A stretch of 64,000 nt of DNA from Mixta calida (GTDB lineage Bacteria > Pseudomonadota > Gammaproteobacteria > Enterobacterales > Enterobacteriaceae), in contig NZ_CP026378.1 of NCBI RefSeq assembly GCF_002953215.1, positions 558,001 to 622,000 of the forward strand, in the 5' to 3' direction. Below the pieces are notes generated by a model. That model was not told the origin of the DNA and did not search any database. It saw nothing but the letters and a program-made list of their open reading frames with translations. Made by a program: the position numbers and the translations under genes. Shown here in pieces: positions 9,288 to 20,971 of the stretch; position 1 is the first letter of the stretch, and each line of letters begins with the position of its first letter.

Positions 9288-9850
9288 ACCGATTGCCCTT
9301 TGGCGTCATCAAACTTATCCTGGGCGATCAAAATCAGATCGCAGAGTTCACGCACCGCGCCGCGTCCGCCGGCGATGCGGGTTACATACCTGGCGCGCCC
9401 TAGCAGTAGAGGATGCGCGTCGGCCACCGCCACGCTCAGGCCCACCTGTGCCATCACCGGCCAGTCGATGAGATCGTCGCCGATATAGGCGACCTGCTCA
9501 GGGCGTAGCGACAGTTTATCCAGAAGTTCCCGGAAGGCCAAAAGCTTATCGGACTGCCCCTGGTAAAGATGTGTAATGCCCAGCGTCTGACAACGATCCT
9601 CCAGCAGTTTCGCACGGCGCCCGGTAATAATAGCGACGTCGATATCGGAGGTTAGCAGGCAGCGGATGCCGTAACCGTCGCGGACGTTGAATGCCTTCAG
9701 CTCTTCGCCGCTGTTGCCCATATAGATCAGGCCATCGGACATTACGCCGTCCACATCGCAAATCAGCAGGCGAATCGCTTCTGCTCGCTTGATTACGTCC
9801 CGGCTTACTGCGCCGTAGCAGGTCTCCACGACGTCCAGTTCTTGCGTCAT
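9284..9850 (-). CDS. kdsC: 3-deoxy-D-manno-octulosonate-8-phosphate phosphatase KdsC
   Basis: 188-aa HAD-family phosphatase that hydrolyses Kdo-8-phosphate to Kdo, the sugar linking lipid A to the LPS core. The HAD nucleophile and acid are Asp32 and Asp34 in CDVDGV; AIITGR and GDDLIDWP supply motifs II and III. The ATG at 9850 gives the E. coli length and has GGA upstream; four more in-frame residues begin at 9862. Confidence 0.97.
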   Translation of the reverse strand: MTQELDVVETCYGAVSRDVIKRAEAIRLLICDVDGVMSDGLIYMGNSGEELKAFNVRDGYGIRCLLTSDIDVAIITGRRAKLLEDRCQTLGITHLYQGQSDKLLAFRELLDKLSLRPEQVAYIGDDLIDWPVMAQVGLSVAVADAHPLLLGRARYVTRIAGGRGAVRELCDLILIAQDKFDDAKGQSV

Positions 9851-9866
9851 TCTCGTTTCCATCTGG

Positions 9867-10853
9867 TTATACTACGCCAGCGCGCAGCATGTCATGCATA
9901 TGCACGACGCCGATCAGCTGATCGCCGTCGGCGACCATAACGGCGGTGATATGCTTATTCTGCATCAGGTTAAGCGCGTCGACCGCCAGCATGCCGGGAC
10001 GCACCCGCACGCCGCCCGGCGTCATCACGCTGGCGATAGCGGCCTGTTGAAAATCGATGCCCATATCGAAGACGCGGCGTAAATCACCGTCGGTAAAAAT
10101 TCCCTGAATCTGCATCAGATCGTCCACGATCGCCGTCATACCAAGGTTTTTACGCGTGATTTCCAGCAACGCGTCGCGCAGCGAGGCATCTTTCGTCACG
10201 TGAGGGATTTCGTCGCCGGTGTGCATGATATCACTGACGCGCAGCAACAGCTTGCGTCCCAACGCGCCGCCCGGATGCGAAAGGGCAAAATCTTCGGCGG
10301 TAAAGCCGCGCGCCTTAAGCAGCGCCACCGCCAGCGCGTCGCCCATCACCAACGTCGCGGTGGTGCTGGAGGTCGGCGCAAGGCCGAGCGGGCAGGCTTC
10401 CTGCGGCACTTTAACACAGAGATGAATATCCGCGGCGCGCGCCATGGTGCTCTCCGGTCGCCCGGTCAGGCAAATCAGTTCGACCTTAAGCCGTTTCAGC
10501 ACCGGAATCAGCGCTAAGATCTCATTCGACTCGCCGGAGTTGGAGATTGCGATAACGATATCGTTGGCGCTGACCATGCCGAGATCGCCATGGCTGGCCT
10601 CGGCCGGATGCACGAAAAAGGCGGGCGTGCCGGTGCTGGCGAAGGTCGCCGCCATTTTTTTACCAATATGTCCCGATTTGCCCATGCCCATTACCACCAC
10701 TTTTCCCTGGCAGTAAAAAATTCTTTCGCAGGCACAAGTGAAATCTTCATTAATGTATTGGTCAAGCTGCTCCAGCCCCTGACGTTCAATATGAAGCACT
10801 TCTTTACCAGCCTGTTGGAAATCAAAGCCTGGTTCGAGCATAAGGTGAGACAT
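9867..10853 (-). CDS. kdsD: D-arabinose 5-phosphate isomerase KdsD
   Basis: 328-aa isomerase converting ribulose 5-phosphate to arabinose 5-phosphate, the first committed step to Kdo. It has an N-terminal SIS domain (about residues 40-185, with GMGKSGHIG and SNSGES) and two C-terminal CBS repeats (from about residue 205). It is directly upstream of kdsC and lptC, so Kdo synthesis and LPS export genes form one cluster. Confidence 0.97.
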   Translation of the reverse strand: MSHLMLEPGFDFQQAGKEVLHIERQGLEQLDQYINEDFTCACERIFYCQGKVVVMGMGKSGHIGKKMAATFASTGTPAFFVHPAEASHGDLGMVSANDIVIAISNSGESNEILALIPVLKRLKVELICLTGRPESTMARAADIHLCVKVPQEACPLGLAPTSSTTATLVMGDALAVALLKARGFTAEDFALSHPGGALGRKLLLRVSDIMHTGDEIPHVTKDASLRDALLEITRKNLGMTAIVDDLMQIQGIFTDGDLRRVFDMGIDFQQAAIASVMTPGGVRVRPGMLAVDALNLMQNKHITAVMVADGDQLIGVVHMHDMLRAGVV

Positions 10854-10866
10854 TGATATCAGTCCT

Positions 10867-11846
10867 TTATCCGTTGAGACTCAATGGTTGCAGGTAGAGC
10901 ACCGCTACCCAGATGATAAAACCGGCCAGTAGCACGGCGCCGGCGCGACGGCCGATACGACGGCTACGCTGCAGGCAGATAAGCGTAAACAGGGCGCTGA
11001 CGCCCAGCATAACCCAGTAGTCGCGCTCAATAACGGCGCTGTCGAACGCGCCGGGTTGTATCAGCGCCGGCAGGCCCAGCACGATAGCCATATTATAAAT
11101 GTTCGAGCCGATAAGGTTGCCGATGGCGATATCATCTTCGCCTTTTAATGCGCCGGCGATCACGGTAGCCAGCTCCGGCAGGCTGGTGCCCACCGAAATG
11201 ATCGTCAGGCCGATAACCAGCTCACTGACGCCTAAGTAGTCGGCGATAACCGTCGCGTTATCGATCACCATGCGGGTGGACATCGGCAGAATAATCAGCG
11301 CGACCGCCAGCCAGAGAAAAGCGACGGTATTGCCCGCGTCGTCTCGCGGCAGCTCGGCCACCTGTTCCCGCGTCAGGGAGTCGCTGTTATCTCTTTCCGC
11401 GCGACGGGCGATGCGAATAATAAACAGCAGGTAAAGAAAGGCGATGGCGATCAGCGCCAGGCCGTCGCCCCGGCTAAGCTGATTATCGAATAGCATCACG
11501 CCGCACAGCAGCGTGACCAGCAGCATCAGCGGCAGTTCGCGTCGCACCAGCATGGAATGCACGGTCAGCGGATGCAGCAACGCCGCGCCGCCCAGGATCA
11601 GAAGAATATTGGTGATGTTAGATCCTATCGCCGTGCCGACGGCGATATCCATTTGCCCGTACGTCGCCGCCGTGAAGGAAACAATCAGCTCCGGCAGCGA
11701 AGTGCCGATGCCGACAATGGTCATGCCGATAATGATCGGGGGATGCCTAACGAGCGGCAAAGAATAGCGGCACTAAACACTAAACGATCGGCTCCATAAA
11801 CCAGTAAAACTAAACCGATAACTAACAGTGCAGTGGCTAAGAGCAT
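10867..11846 (-). pseudogene. yrbG: Calcium/sodium antiporter YrbG, frameshifted
   Basis: Inner-membrane Ca2+:cation antiporter family (E. coli YrbG, 325 aa). From the ATG at 11846 the frame encodes about 34 family-typical residues (an MLLATALLVIG start, then YGADRLVFSAAILCRSLGIP). Homology then continues in a different frame from PPIIIGMTIVGIGTSLPEL to the stop at 10867. The switch falls at a run of five G on the plus strand (11738-11742); a sixth would restore one continuous reading frame. The downstream part keeps both alpha-repeat motifs (GIGTSLPEL, VGTSLPELATV). This is either a real -1 mutation removing the first helix or a homopolymer error. The gene is 13 bases from kdsD. Confidence 0.8.
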
Positions 11847-12073
11847 GAAAAATCCTTGGATCGGTTATACTTGTCGGCTTGCCTGGCTCGTCATTGTGCG
11901 GGCGTCGCAAAAAGAATGGCGATGATTTTGACCGTCTGCGAGCAAAAAGTAAAACTTATGCCGGTTTTCGCTACGACGAGGCGGTAAGTTTCTGTAAAAC
12001 TCGCGGCTATCGTCAGGAGAGTGCGATTAACATAGCTGATTTATATCGCCTGAAATGGGTAACAGAGGTAGCA

Positions 12074-12889
12074 ATGCACCAGCCATCTACGAATCTGGTT
12101 GAGGTCCACGGCGTGAGTTTCTCGCGTGGCAACCGCACCATTTTCGACAATATCTCGTTAACGGTGCCAAAAGGAAAAGTCACCGCCATCATGGGGCCTT
12201 CCGGCATCGGCAAAACAACCCTGCTGCGTCTTATTGGCGGGCAGTTGCAGCCGGATGCCGGAGAAATCTGGTTCGACGGCGAGAATATTCCCGCGCTTTC
12301 GCGCTCACGGCTGTATGAAACGCGCAAGCGCATGAGCATGCTTTTTCAGTCCGGCGCGCTGTTTACCGATTTGAATGTATATGAAAATGTCGCCTGGCCG
12401 CTGCGTGAGCACACTCGCCTGCCGCCGCCGCTATTGCATAGCACGGTGATGATGAAGCTGGAGGCGGTCGGACTGCGCGGCGCGGCGAAGCTGATGCCTT
12501 CAGAACTGTCGGGCGGCATGGCCAGACGCGCCGCGCTGGCGCGCGCTATTGCGCTGGAGCCTGACCTGATTATGTTCGACGAACCTTTTGTCGGGCAGGA
12601 CCCGATTACCATGGGCGTGCTGGTAAAGCTGATTGATGAGCTTAACCATTCGCTGGGCATGACCTGCATCGTGGTTTCGCATGATGTGCCGGAGGTCTTG
12701 AGCATTGCCGATTACGCCTATATTGTTGCCGGACAAAAAATTATTGCCCAGGGAACGACGAAGGCGCTGCAGGAAAATCCCGATGCGCGCGTGCGTCAGT
12801 TCATCGACGGCATTGCTGACGGGCCGGTGCCTTTCCGCTATCCGGCCGGCGATTATTTTGCCGATCTTACCGGCTCAGGGAGTCAATAA
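12074..12889 (+). CDS. mlaF: Phospholipid ABC transporter ATP-binding protein MlaF
   Basis: 271-aa ATPase of the MlaFEDB complex that moves phospholipids between the outer membrane and inner membrane to keep outer-leaflet asymmetry. Walker A is GPSGIGKT at residues 41-48, the signature LSGGMARR, then LIMFDEPF as Walker B and an H-loop in VVSHDVPE. The start at 12074 has AGAGG 6 bases upstream; the open frame reaching back to 11879 has no homology. Confidence 0.97.
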   Translation: MHQPSTNLVEVHGVSFSRGNRTIFDNISLTVPKGKVTAIMGPSGIGKTTLLRLIGGQLQPDAGEIWFDGENIPALSRSRLYETRKRMSMLFQSGALFTDLNVYENVAWPLREHTRLPPPLLHSTVMMKLEAVGLRGAAKLMPSELSGGMARRAALARAIALEPDLIMFDEPFVGQDPITMGVLVKLIDELNHSLGMTCIVVSHDVPEVLSIADYAYIVAGQKIIAQGTTKALQENPDARVRQFIDGIADGPVPFRYPAGDYFADLTGSGSQ

Positions 12890-12893
12890 ACTG

Positions 12894-13676
12894 ATGTTCT
12901 TACATGCTCTGGCGTCATTAGGACGCCAAGGGATCCGCACCTGCGCTTCTTTTGGCCGCGCCGGCCTGATGTTGTTCCATGCATTGGCGGGCAAACCTGA
13001 GTTTCGCAAGCATGCTCCGCTGTTAATCAAACAGCTTTACAGCGTCGGCGTGATGTCACTGCTGATCATTCTTGTTTCCGGCTTGTTTATCGGCATGGTG
13101 CTGGGCCTGCAGGGATATCTGGTTCTGACGACTTACAGCGCCGAAACCAGCCTCGGCATGCTGGTGGCGCTTTCGCTGCTGCGCGAGCTGGGGCCGGTCG
13201 TCACTGCGCTGCTGTTTGCCGGACGCGCGGGATCGGCGCTGACGGCGGAAATCGGTTTGATGAAAGCCACGGAGCAGCTTTCCAGCATGGAGATGATGGC
13301 GGTCGATCCGCTGCGTCGGGTGATCTCGCCGCGTTTCTGGGCGGGCTTTATCAGCATGCCGCTGTTGGCGATGATTTTCACCGCCGTCGGCATCTGGGGC
13401 GGCGCTCTGGTCGGCGTCAGCTGGAAGGGCATCGACCCCGGTTTCTTCTGGTCGGCGATGCAGAATGCGGTGGATTTCCGTACCGATGTACTTAACTGTT
13501 TGATTAAAAGCGCAGTATTCGCCATAACGGTGACCTGGATCGCCCTGTTTAACGGCTACGACGCTATCCCGACTTCTGAAGGGATTAGCCGGGCTACGAC
13601 GCGCACCGTCGTACACGCGTCGCTGGCGGTACTCGGTTTAGATTTTGTGCTGACGGCACTGATGTTTGGGAATTAA
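12894..13676 (+). CDS. mlaE: Phospholipid ABC transporter permease MlaE
   Basis: 260-aa permease of the MlaFEDB complex, with several hydrophobic segments and the conserved [12 protein letters not shown] and [13 protein letters not shown] stretches. The start at 12894 matches the E. coli N terminus ([10 protein letters not shown]) and lies 4 bases after the mlaF stop. A longer in-frame opening to 12705 overlaps mlaF and is not supported by homology. Confidence 0.97.
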   Translation: MFLHALASLGRQGIRTCASFGRAGLMLFHALAGKPEFRKHAPLLIKQLYSVGVMSLLIILVSGLFIGMVLGLQGYLVLTTYSAETSLGMLVALSLLRELGPVVTALLFAGRAGSALTAEIGLMKATEQLSSMEMMAVDPLRRVISPRFWAGFISMPLLAMIFTAVGIWGGALVGVSWKGIDPGFFWSAMQNAVDFRTDVLNCLIKSAVFAITVTWIALFNGYDAIPTSEGISRATTRTVVHASLAVLGLDFVLTALMFGN

Positions 13677-13680
13677 GGCA

Positions 13681-14229
13681 ATGCAAACCAAAAAAAGTGA
13701 AATCTGGGTAGGCGCGTTTATGCTGCTGGCGCTGGTCGCCATCCTGTTTCTCTGTCTGCGCGTAGCGGACGTGAAATCGCTGGGCACTGAACCGACATGG
13801 AAGCTTTACGCGACCTTTGACAATATTGGCGGCCTGAAAACCAGTTCGCCGGTGAAAATCGGCGGCGTGGTTATCGGCCGCGTCACGGACATCTCGTTGG
13901 ACGAGAAAACCTTGTCGCCGCGCGTCACGATGGCGATTGAAGACAAATATAACCATCTTCCCGACACCAGCTCGCTGGCAATCCGCACCCAGGGGCTGCT
14001 GGGCGAGCAGTATCTCGCGCTAAACGTCGGCTTCGACGATCCTGATATGGGAACGGCGATCCTGAAAGACGGCGACACGCTGCAGGACACGAAATCGGCG
14101 CTGGTGCTGGAAGACCTTATCGGTCAGTTCTTGTATAAGAGCGGCGACGGCGGCCAGAACAGCCAAAATACGCAGCAGGAGCAGGACGCGCCGGCGCAGC
14201 CGGCGCCTGCGACCCCGGACCAACCTTAA
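13681..14229 (+). CDS. mlaD: Outer-membrane lipid asymmetry protein MlaD
   Basis: 182-aa inner-membrane-anchored MCE protein; six copies form the ring between MlaE and the periplasmic carrier MlaC. A single N-terminal helix (about residues 10-28) is followed by the MCE domain (starting YATFDNIGGLK, SPVKIGGVVIG). The tail is Gln/Pro/Ala-rich and low complexity. The start is 4 bases after mlaE. Confidence 0.97.
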   Translation: MQTKKSEIWVGAFMLLALVAILFLCLRVADVKSLGTEPTWKLYATFDNIGGLKTSSPVKIGGVVIGRVTDISLDEKTLSPRVTMAIEDKYNHLPDTSSLAIRTQGLLGEQYLALNVGFDDPDMGTAILKDGDTLQDTKSALVLEDLIGQFLYKSGDGGQNSQNTQQEQDAPAQPAPATPDQP

Positions 14230-14241
14230 GAGGCTATAGAT

Positions 14242-14880
14242 ATGTTTAAACGTTTATTGATGGTCGCTATGCTGGTCATCGCACCGCTGGCGGCAAACGC
14301 GGCGGACCAAAGCAACCCCTACAAGCTGATGAACGAGGCGGCGCAAAAAACTTTTACCCGTCTGAAAAATGAGCAGCCGAAAATCAAGCAGGATCCGAAC
14401 TACCTGCGCGAAATCGTGCGTCAGGAACTGCTGCCTTATGTGCAGATCAAGTATGCCGGCGCGCTGGTGCTCGGCCGTTACTATCGTGAAGCGACGCCGG
14501 CGCAGCGCGAAGCCTACTTCAAGGCGTTCGGCGATTACCTGGCGCAGGCGTATGGCCAGGCGCTGGCGCTCTATCATGGTCAGACTTACCAAATCGCCCC
14601 GGAGCAGCCGCTTGGCAATGCCAACATTATCGCTATCCGCGTCTCAATCATCGATCCTAACGGCCGTCCGCCCGTGCGCCTGGATTTCCAGTGGCGTAAA
14701 AACAGCCGCACCGGCGAGTGGCAGGCGTATGACATGATTGCAGAAGGTATCAGCATGATTACCACCAAACAAAATGAGTGGAGTGACACGCTGCGCACCA
14801 AAGGCGTTGATGGTTTGACGCAGCTGCTGAAAAACTATGCGGCTCAGCCGATTACGCTGGATCAGAAAAACAATGGCTGA
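14242..14880 (+). CDS. mlaC: Phospholipid-binding periplasmic protein MlaC
   Basis: 212-aa periplasmic lipid carrier with a cleavable signal peptide ending near AANAA. It shuttles phospholipid between the outer-membrane MlaA-porin complex and MlaD. The MlaC/Ttg2D fold is recognisable from [14 protein letters not shown] and [15 protein letters not shown]. The 3' end overlaps the mlaB start by 8 bases. Confidence 0.96.
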   Translation: MFKRLLMVAMLVIAPLAANAADQSNPYKLMNEAAQKTFTRLKNEQPKIKQDPNYLREIVRQELLPYVQIKYAGALVLGRYYREATPAQREAYFKAFGDYLAQAYGQALALYHGQTYQIAPEQPLGNANIIAIRVSIIDPNGRPPVRLDFQWRKNSRTGEWQAYDMIAEGISMITTKQNEWSDTLRTKGVDGLTQLLKNYAAQPITLDQKNNG

Positions 14881-15178
14881 CGATCTGCGCTGGCACGTAG
14901 AGGCAAAAACGCTTTTCCTGCAGGGCGAACTCGATCGCGAAACGTTGATTGGTCTGTGGCAGCAACGGGAAAAGGTGATGCAGCACATTGAGACGATCGA
15001 TGTCTCTGGCCTGCAGCGTGTCGATTCTGCGGGACTGGCGCTGCTGGTGCATTTGCGCCAGATAGCGCAGCAGCAGGGAGCCCGCCCCGTTTTTAGCGGC
15101 ATCACGGATAAATTACACTCCCTGATTACGCTATACAATTTACAGCAGATCATTGTTTCTGCTAATAATCCTGTCTGA
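14873..15178 (+). CDS. mlaB: STAS-domain protein MlaB
   Basis: 101-aa cytoplasmic STAS protein that binds MlaF and stabilises the transporter. The core [20 protein letters not shown] is typical of STAS domains. The ATG at 14873 overlaps the mlaC TGA, giving translational coupling; the longer frame from 14837 runs inside mlaC. It is the last gene of the mla operon and is followed by a terminator. Confidence 0.93.
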   Translation: MADDLRWHVEAKTLFLQGELDRETLIGLWQQREKVMQHIETIDVSGLQRVDSAGLALLVHLRQIAQQQGARPVFSGITDKLHSLITLYNLQQIIVSANNPV

Positions 15179-15198
15179 CCAAACGGGATTGCCGTCTA

Positions 15199-15224
15199 AG
15201 CCCCTGCATCGTCAGGGGCTTTTT
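15199..15224 (+). terminator. Intrinsic terminator of the mla operon
   Basis: AGCCCCTG/CAGGGGCT stem (15199-15206, 15213-15220) with a 6-base loop, followed by a run of T. Confidence 0.85.
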
Positions 15225-15295
15225 GCTTGTTTAAGATAAATGCGCTTTCAACTAATATAACAGCCTGTTTATCATCAACCGAATCCAGAAAAATC

Positions 15296-15550
15296 ATGGA
15301 AAATAGCGAAATTCAGACAGTGCTGATGAACGCACTGCCTTTAACTGAGGTCCACGTAAGCGGCGACGGCAGTCACTTTCAGGTTATTGCCGTAGGCGAA
15401 ATTTTTGCCGAGCTGAGCCGTGTGAAAAAGCAACAGACGGTATATGCGCCGCTGATGGAATATATTGCCGATAACCGTATCCATGCTGTTTCGATCAAAA
15501 CCTACACACCTGAAGAGTGGGCGCGGGATCGTAAGCTAAACGGTTTCTAA
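15296..15550 (+). CDS. ibaG: BolA-family iron metabolism protein IbaG
   Basis: 84-aa BolA/IbaG protein thought to work with monothiol glutaredoxins in Fe-S handling and acid stress. It is nearly identical to E. coli IbaG (YrbA) from [10 protein letters not shown] to the DRKLNGF end. The start is the ATG at 15296; the frame is open further upstream but unlike the family. It lies between the mla operon and murA as in E. coli. Confidence 0.96.
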   Translation: MENSEIQTVLMNALPLTEVHVSGDGSHFQVIAVGEIFAELSRVKKQQTVYAPLMEYIADNRIHAVSIKTYTPEEWARDRKLNGF

Positions 15551-15600
15551 GCTGTTGACGCGGCACACGGCCCGCGATTCAACAGCCTTTTGAGTATTGA

Positions 15601-16878
<1,278 letters not shown>

Positions 16879-16910
16879 AATCGCGTATTCTTTCGGGAAT
16901 CATGCTGAAC

Positions 16911-16943
16911 AACAGCCTCCGCTTTGCGGGGGCTGTTTTTTTT
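16911..16943 (+). terminator. Intrinsic terminator of murA
   Basis: AACAGCC-TCCGC pairs with GCGG-GGGCTGTT around a TTT loop and is followed by eight T. Confidence 0.9.
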
Positions 16944-16953
16944 AGGACTGGCG

Positions 16954-17232
16954 TCAGGGACGAGAGCGGATAAGATTCTTGCGATCCAGCAGCTTATTCG
17001 TTTTGGGGTCGTAATAGCGGCTGGGCCAGATTTCTGCAGGATGAACGGCAAGCGCTTCAGCAATCAGCCATTCGCCTTTCGGCCAGGGACGATTAAGCGC
17101 ATTAGCCAGCGTTGATGAACTTAGTCCCGCTTTACGCGACACGGCCGCCAGAGAGGTTCCCTTTTTATGCAGGGCGGCGATGATATCGGCAGTGTGCCAG
17201 TCCTTTTTTGTACGGTTCACATTCTTTTTCAT
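16954..17232 (-). CDS. sfsB: Ner-like DNA-binding transcriptional regulator SfsB
   Basis: 92-aa DNA-binding protein of the Ner/Nlp family, related to phage Mu Ner. The helix-turn-helix is KGTSLAAVSRKAGLSSSTLAN (about residues 24-44), followed by the conserved RPWPKGEWLIAEAL and PAEIWPSRYY. In E. coli SfsB stimulates mal gene expression when overproduced; its physiological role is unclear. It is transcribed toward murA and separated from ispB by a 350-base non-coding gap. Confidence 0.93.
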   Translation of the reverse strand: MKKNVNRTKKDWHTADIIAALHKKGTSLAAVSRKAGLSSSTLANALNRPWPKGEWLIAEALAVHPAEIWPSRYYDPKTNKLLDRKNLIRSRP

Positions 17233-17575
17233 AGCGCATTTCTCCCTATGCTTATTTCACCTGATGGAAACAACCGGATTTTTTAAGAAAATTTAAGTTA
17301 AACAGGATTTGCTAATCAGGTTGTTAACCCACAATATTTTTCTTATTAAACAATTTATAGTGGGTTTTTATAGCAAACAGGCTCCATATGTTTCCAGTAA
17401 TTTTTGAATGAGGCCGACAAAATGTGTTTTTCTTCGCAAAAAGATTAATAAAGACTGCAACACAAACGGTGAAGCGGAAGGCAGATAGCAGAATGGGTTA
17501 AAAGCGGCGCGGAAAGCGACGCAAGAGAAGAGATTACCGAAGGAGAGAAACGGGAGCCTGAGTCAGCTCCCGCCG
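17233..17575. other. Non-coding gap between sfsB and ispB
   Basis: No credible frame. AT-rich sequence upstream of sfsB contains a 7-bp inverted repeat AACCCAC/GTGGGTT (17326-17332, 17360-17366) and AAACAGG twice. It probably holds the sfsB promoter and perhaps an operator; no promoter could be assigned with confidence. Confidence 0.5.
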
Positions 17576-17582
17576 TCATATA

Positions 17583-18554
17583 TCAGGAATCGCGCTGTAC
17601 GGCCATATGCGCCAGCGCTTCGAGCGCGCTGCGCCAGGGGGATTCAGGCAGCGCCTGCAGGGCGGCAATCGCTTTATCCGCTTCCTCTTCGGCGCGGCTG
17701 CGCGTCCACTCCAGCGATCCGCACTGACGCATCGTTTCCAGAACCGGATCCAGCAGATGGCGACCATTTCCCTGCTCAATCGCTTCACGAATCATCGCCG
17801 CCTGCTGCGCGTTGCCGTGGCGCATCGCATGCAGCAACGGCAGCGTCGGCTTGCCTTCGCTCAGATCGTCGCCCACATTTTTACCCAGCGTTTCGCCGTC
17901 GGCGCTGTAATCGAGAAGATCGTCGATCAGCTGAAATGCGGTGCCGATATAGCGGCCATAATCCTGCAAAGCCTGCTCCTGCGTCGCGCTGCCGCCGGCG
18001 AGAATACCAGAAGATTGCGCCGCCGCCTCAAACAGGCGCGCCGTCTTGCTGTAAATGACGTGCATGTAGCTTTCTTCGGTGATGTCGGGATCGTTGCAGT
18101 TCATCAGCTGCAGCACCTCGCCTTCAGCGATGACGTTTACCGCCTCCGACATCAGCGCCAGAATGCGCAGCGAGCCCAGGCTGGTCATCATCTGAAAGGC
18201 GCGGGTATAGATAAAATCGCCTACCAGCACGCTGGCCGCGTTGCCGAAAGCGGCATTGGCGGTCGCTTTGCCGCGGCGCATATCCGATTCATCGACGACA
18301 TCATCATGCAGCAGAGTGGCGGTATGAATGAATTCAATCAGCGCGGCGATAGTGACGTGCTGATTCCCCTCATACCCTAAAGCGCGCGCCGCAAGAATGG
18401 CGATCATCGGACGAATACGCTTTCCGCCGCCGCTGATGATGTAGTAACCCAACTGATTGATGAGCGAAACATCTGAATTCAGCTGTGAGAGAATGGTCTC
18501 GTTGACGGCCGCCATGTCTTGCGCGGTTAATTCATTAATTTGTTCTAAATTCAT
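17583..18554 (-). CDS. ispB: Octaprenyl diphosphate synthase IspB
   Basis: 323-aa long-chain trans-prenyl diphosphate synthase that builds the ubiquinone/menaquinone side chain from farnesyl diphosphate and IPP. First Asp-rich motif DDVVD at residues 84-88, second in QLIDDLLDYSAD, and a GGGKRIRP motif near residue 42. It is divergent from rplU, as in E. coli. Confidence 0.97.
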   Translation of the reverse strand: MNLEQINELTAQDMAAVNETILSQLNSDVSLINQLGYYIISGGGKRIRPMIAILAARALGYEGNQHVTIAALIEFIHTATLLHDDVVDESDMRRGKATANAAFGNAASVLVGDFIYTRAFQMMTSLGSLRILALMSEAVNVIAEGEVLQLMNCNDPDITEESYMHVIYSKTARLFEAAAQSSGILAGGSATQEQALQDYGRYIGTAFQLIDDLLDYSADGETLGKNVGDDLSEGKPTLPLLHAMRHGNAQQAAMIREAIEQGNGRHLLDPVLETMRQCGSLEWTRSRAEEEADKAIAALQALPESPWRSALEALAHMAVQRDS

Positions 18555-18710
18555 CAGTCTGTTCAGCTATTGCTCTGTTCAGCGCCATGTTAAGCGACTT
18601 TGCCCATGTCTGTGCCACGTAATGTATTACAGATTGTACTTGAAAAACGAGGCTCTTGAATCCTGAGTATGGCGCTGCGTTTTTTTTCTGCAATCCTTTG
18701 CTATGTCCTC

Positions 18711-18739
18711 TTGTCAAGCCAGGGAATTTTGCGTAGAAT
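18711..18739 (+). promoter_or_regulatory. rplU-rpmA promoter
   Basis: TTGTCA (18711-18716) and TAGAAT (18734-18739) are separated by 17 bases. A GC-rich discriminator (TCGCGCCC) follows, a pattern typical of stringently controlled ribosomal-protein promoters. Confidence 0.8.
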
Positions 18740-18812
18740 TCGCGCCCTATTGTGAATATTTTATCGCGCCGCCTGACAATTGAAGAAGGCAAGCGCAGAA
18801 GCGGAGTTTTAT

Positions 18813-19124
18813 ATGTACGCGGTTTTCCAAAGTGGTGGTAAACAACACCGAGTAAGCGAAGGTCAAACCGTTCGCCTGGAAAAGCTGGACATCGCAACCG
18901 GCGAAACTATTGAGTTCGATCAGGTTCTGATGATTGCAAACGGTGACGACGTAACTATCGGCGCACCGCTGGTTTCAGGTGGCGTGATCAAAGCAGAAGT
19001 TGTAGCTCATGGTCGTGGCGACAAAATTAAGATCGTTAAGTTCCGTCGTCGTAAACACCACCGTAAGCAGCAAGGCCACCGTCAGTGGTTCACTGATGTG
19101 AAAATCACTGGCATCAGCGCCTGA
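18813..19124 (+). CDS. rplU: 50S ribosomal protein L21
   Basis: 103-aa large-subunit protein that binds 23S rRNA. It starts [14 protein letters not shown] at 18813, preceded by GGAG; the ORF is open 11 codons further upstream without homology. The basic C-terminal segment [16 protein letters not shown] is typical. It is followed 15 bases later by rpmA. Confidence 0.98.
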   Translation: MYAVFQSGGKQHRVSEGQTVRLEKLDIATGETIEFDQVLMIANGDDVTIGAPLVSGGVIKAEVVAHGRGDKIKIVKFRRRKHHRKQQGHRQWFTDVKITGISA

Positions 19125-19139
19125 GAGGAGATCTGACAA

Positions 19140-19397
19140 ATGGCACACAAAAAGGCTGGCGGCTCGACACGTAACGGTCGCGACTCTAACGCACAGCGCC
19201 TGGGCGTAAAACGTTTTGGCGGTGAATCAGTACTGGCTGGCAACATCATCGTTCGTCAGCGTGGCACCAAATTCCACGCAGGCACCAACGTTGGTCTTGG
19301 CCGTGACCATACTCTGTTTGCTACTGCAAACGGTAAAGTAAAATTCGAAGTTAAAGGCCCGAACAACCGTAAATACGTCAGCATCGTTGCTGAGTAA
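19140..19397 (+). CDS. rpmA: 50S ribosomal protein L27
   Basis: 85-aa protein whose N terminus reaches the peptidyl transferase centre. It starts [15 protein letters not shown] after the Met, the short gammaproteobacterial form without a cleaved extension. It is translated from a GAGGAGAT Shine-Dalgarno, and a strong terminator follows. Confidence 0.98.
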   Translation: MAHKKAGGSTRNGRDSNAQRLGVKRFGGESVLAGNIIVRQRGTKFHAGTNVGLGRDHTLFATANGKVKFEVKGPNNRKYVSIVAE

Positions 19398-19440
19398 GGT
19401 TGTCGCGCTGCAGGTTGATTAATCAGCCTGCCAGAGAATG

Positions 19441-19470
19441 AAAGCCCCGCAGAGTATTGCGGGGCTTTTT
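19441..19470 (+). terminator. Intrinsic terminator of rplU-rpmA
   Basis: AAAGCCCCGC/GCGGGGCTTT stem with an 8-base loop and a T-run. Confidence 0.92.
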
Positions 19471-19605
19471 ACATTTTGAGCTTGCCTGATTTGCTGTACA
19501 CTTTACGTACAGCCTTTCCGCAACGGGTCATCGCTTATGGCCTCGGCGGAATACAGCCGCACCGGCATGTCCGGTCGCCAGGTGAATGATTTACGGAGAA
19601 GGTAA

Positions 19606-20778
<1,173 letters not shown>

Positions 20779-20794
20779 ATGGCCGCTCAACGAT

Positions 20795-20819
20795 AAGCCC
20801 GGTTACGCCGGGCTTTTTT
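20795..20819 (+). terminator. Intrinsic terminator of obgE
   Basis: AGCCCGG/CCGGGCT stem (20796-20802, 20808-20814) followed by six T. Confidence 0.88.
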
Positions 20820-20971
20820 ATGCCCATTTTTTACTACCAGAGCAAAAAATAGCCAGATGATAAAGAAAATGTTTATCATCCCCTAATTATTTATCGTTGG
20901 GGGACACCACGCCTTATCGTCATTTCCTTTTTCTTTTCAGTGCGCTGTTTACTCTGTTTGCCGCCGCTTCT

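Noticed and set aside
11879-12073. N-terminal extension of MlaF
   Set aside because: The frame is open but unrelated to the family, and a good Shine-Dalgarno sits ahead of the ATG at 12074.
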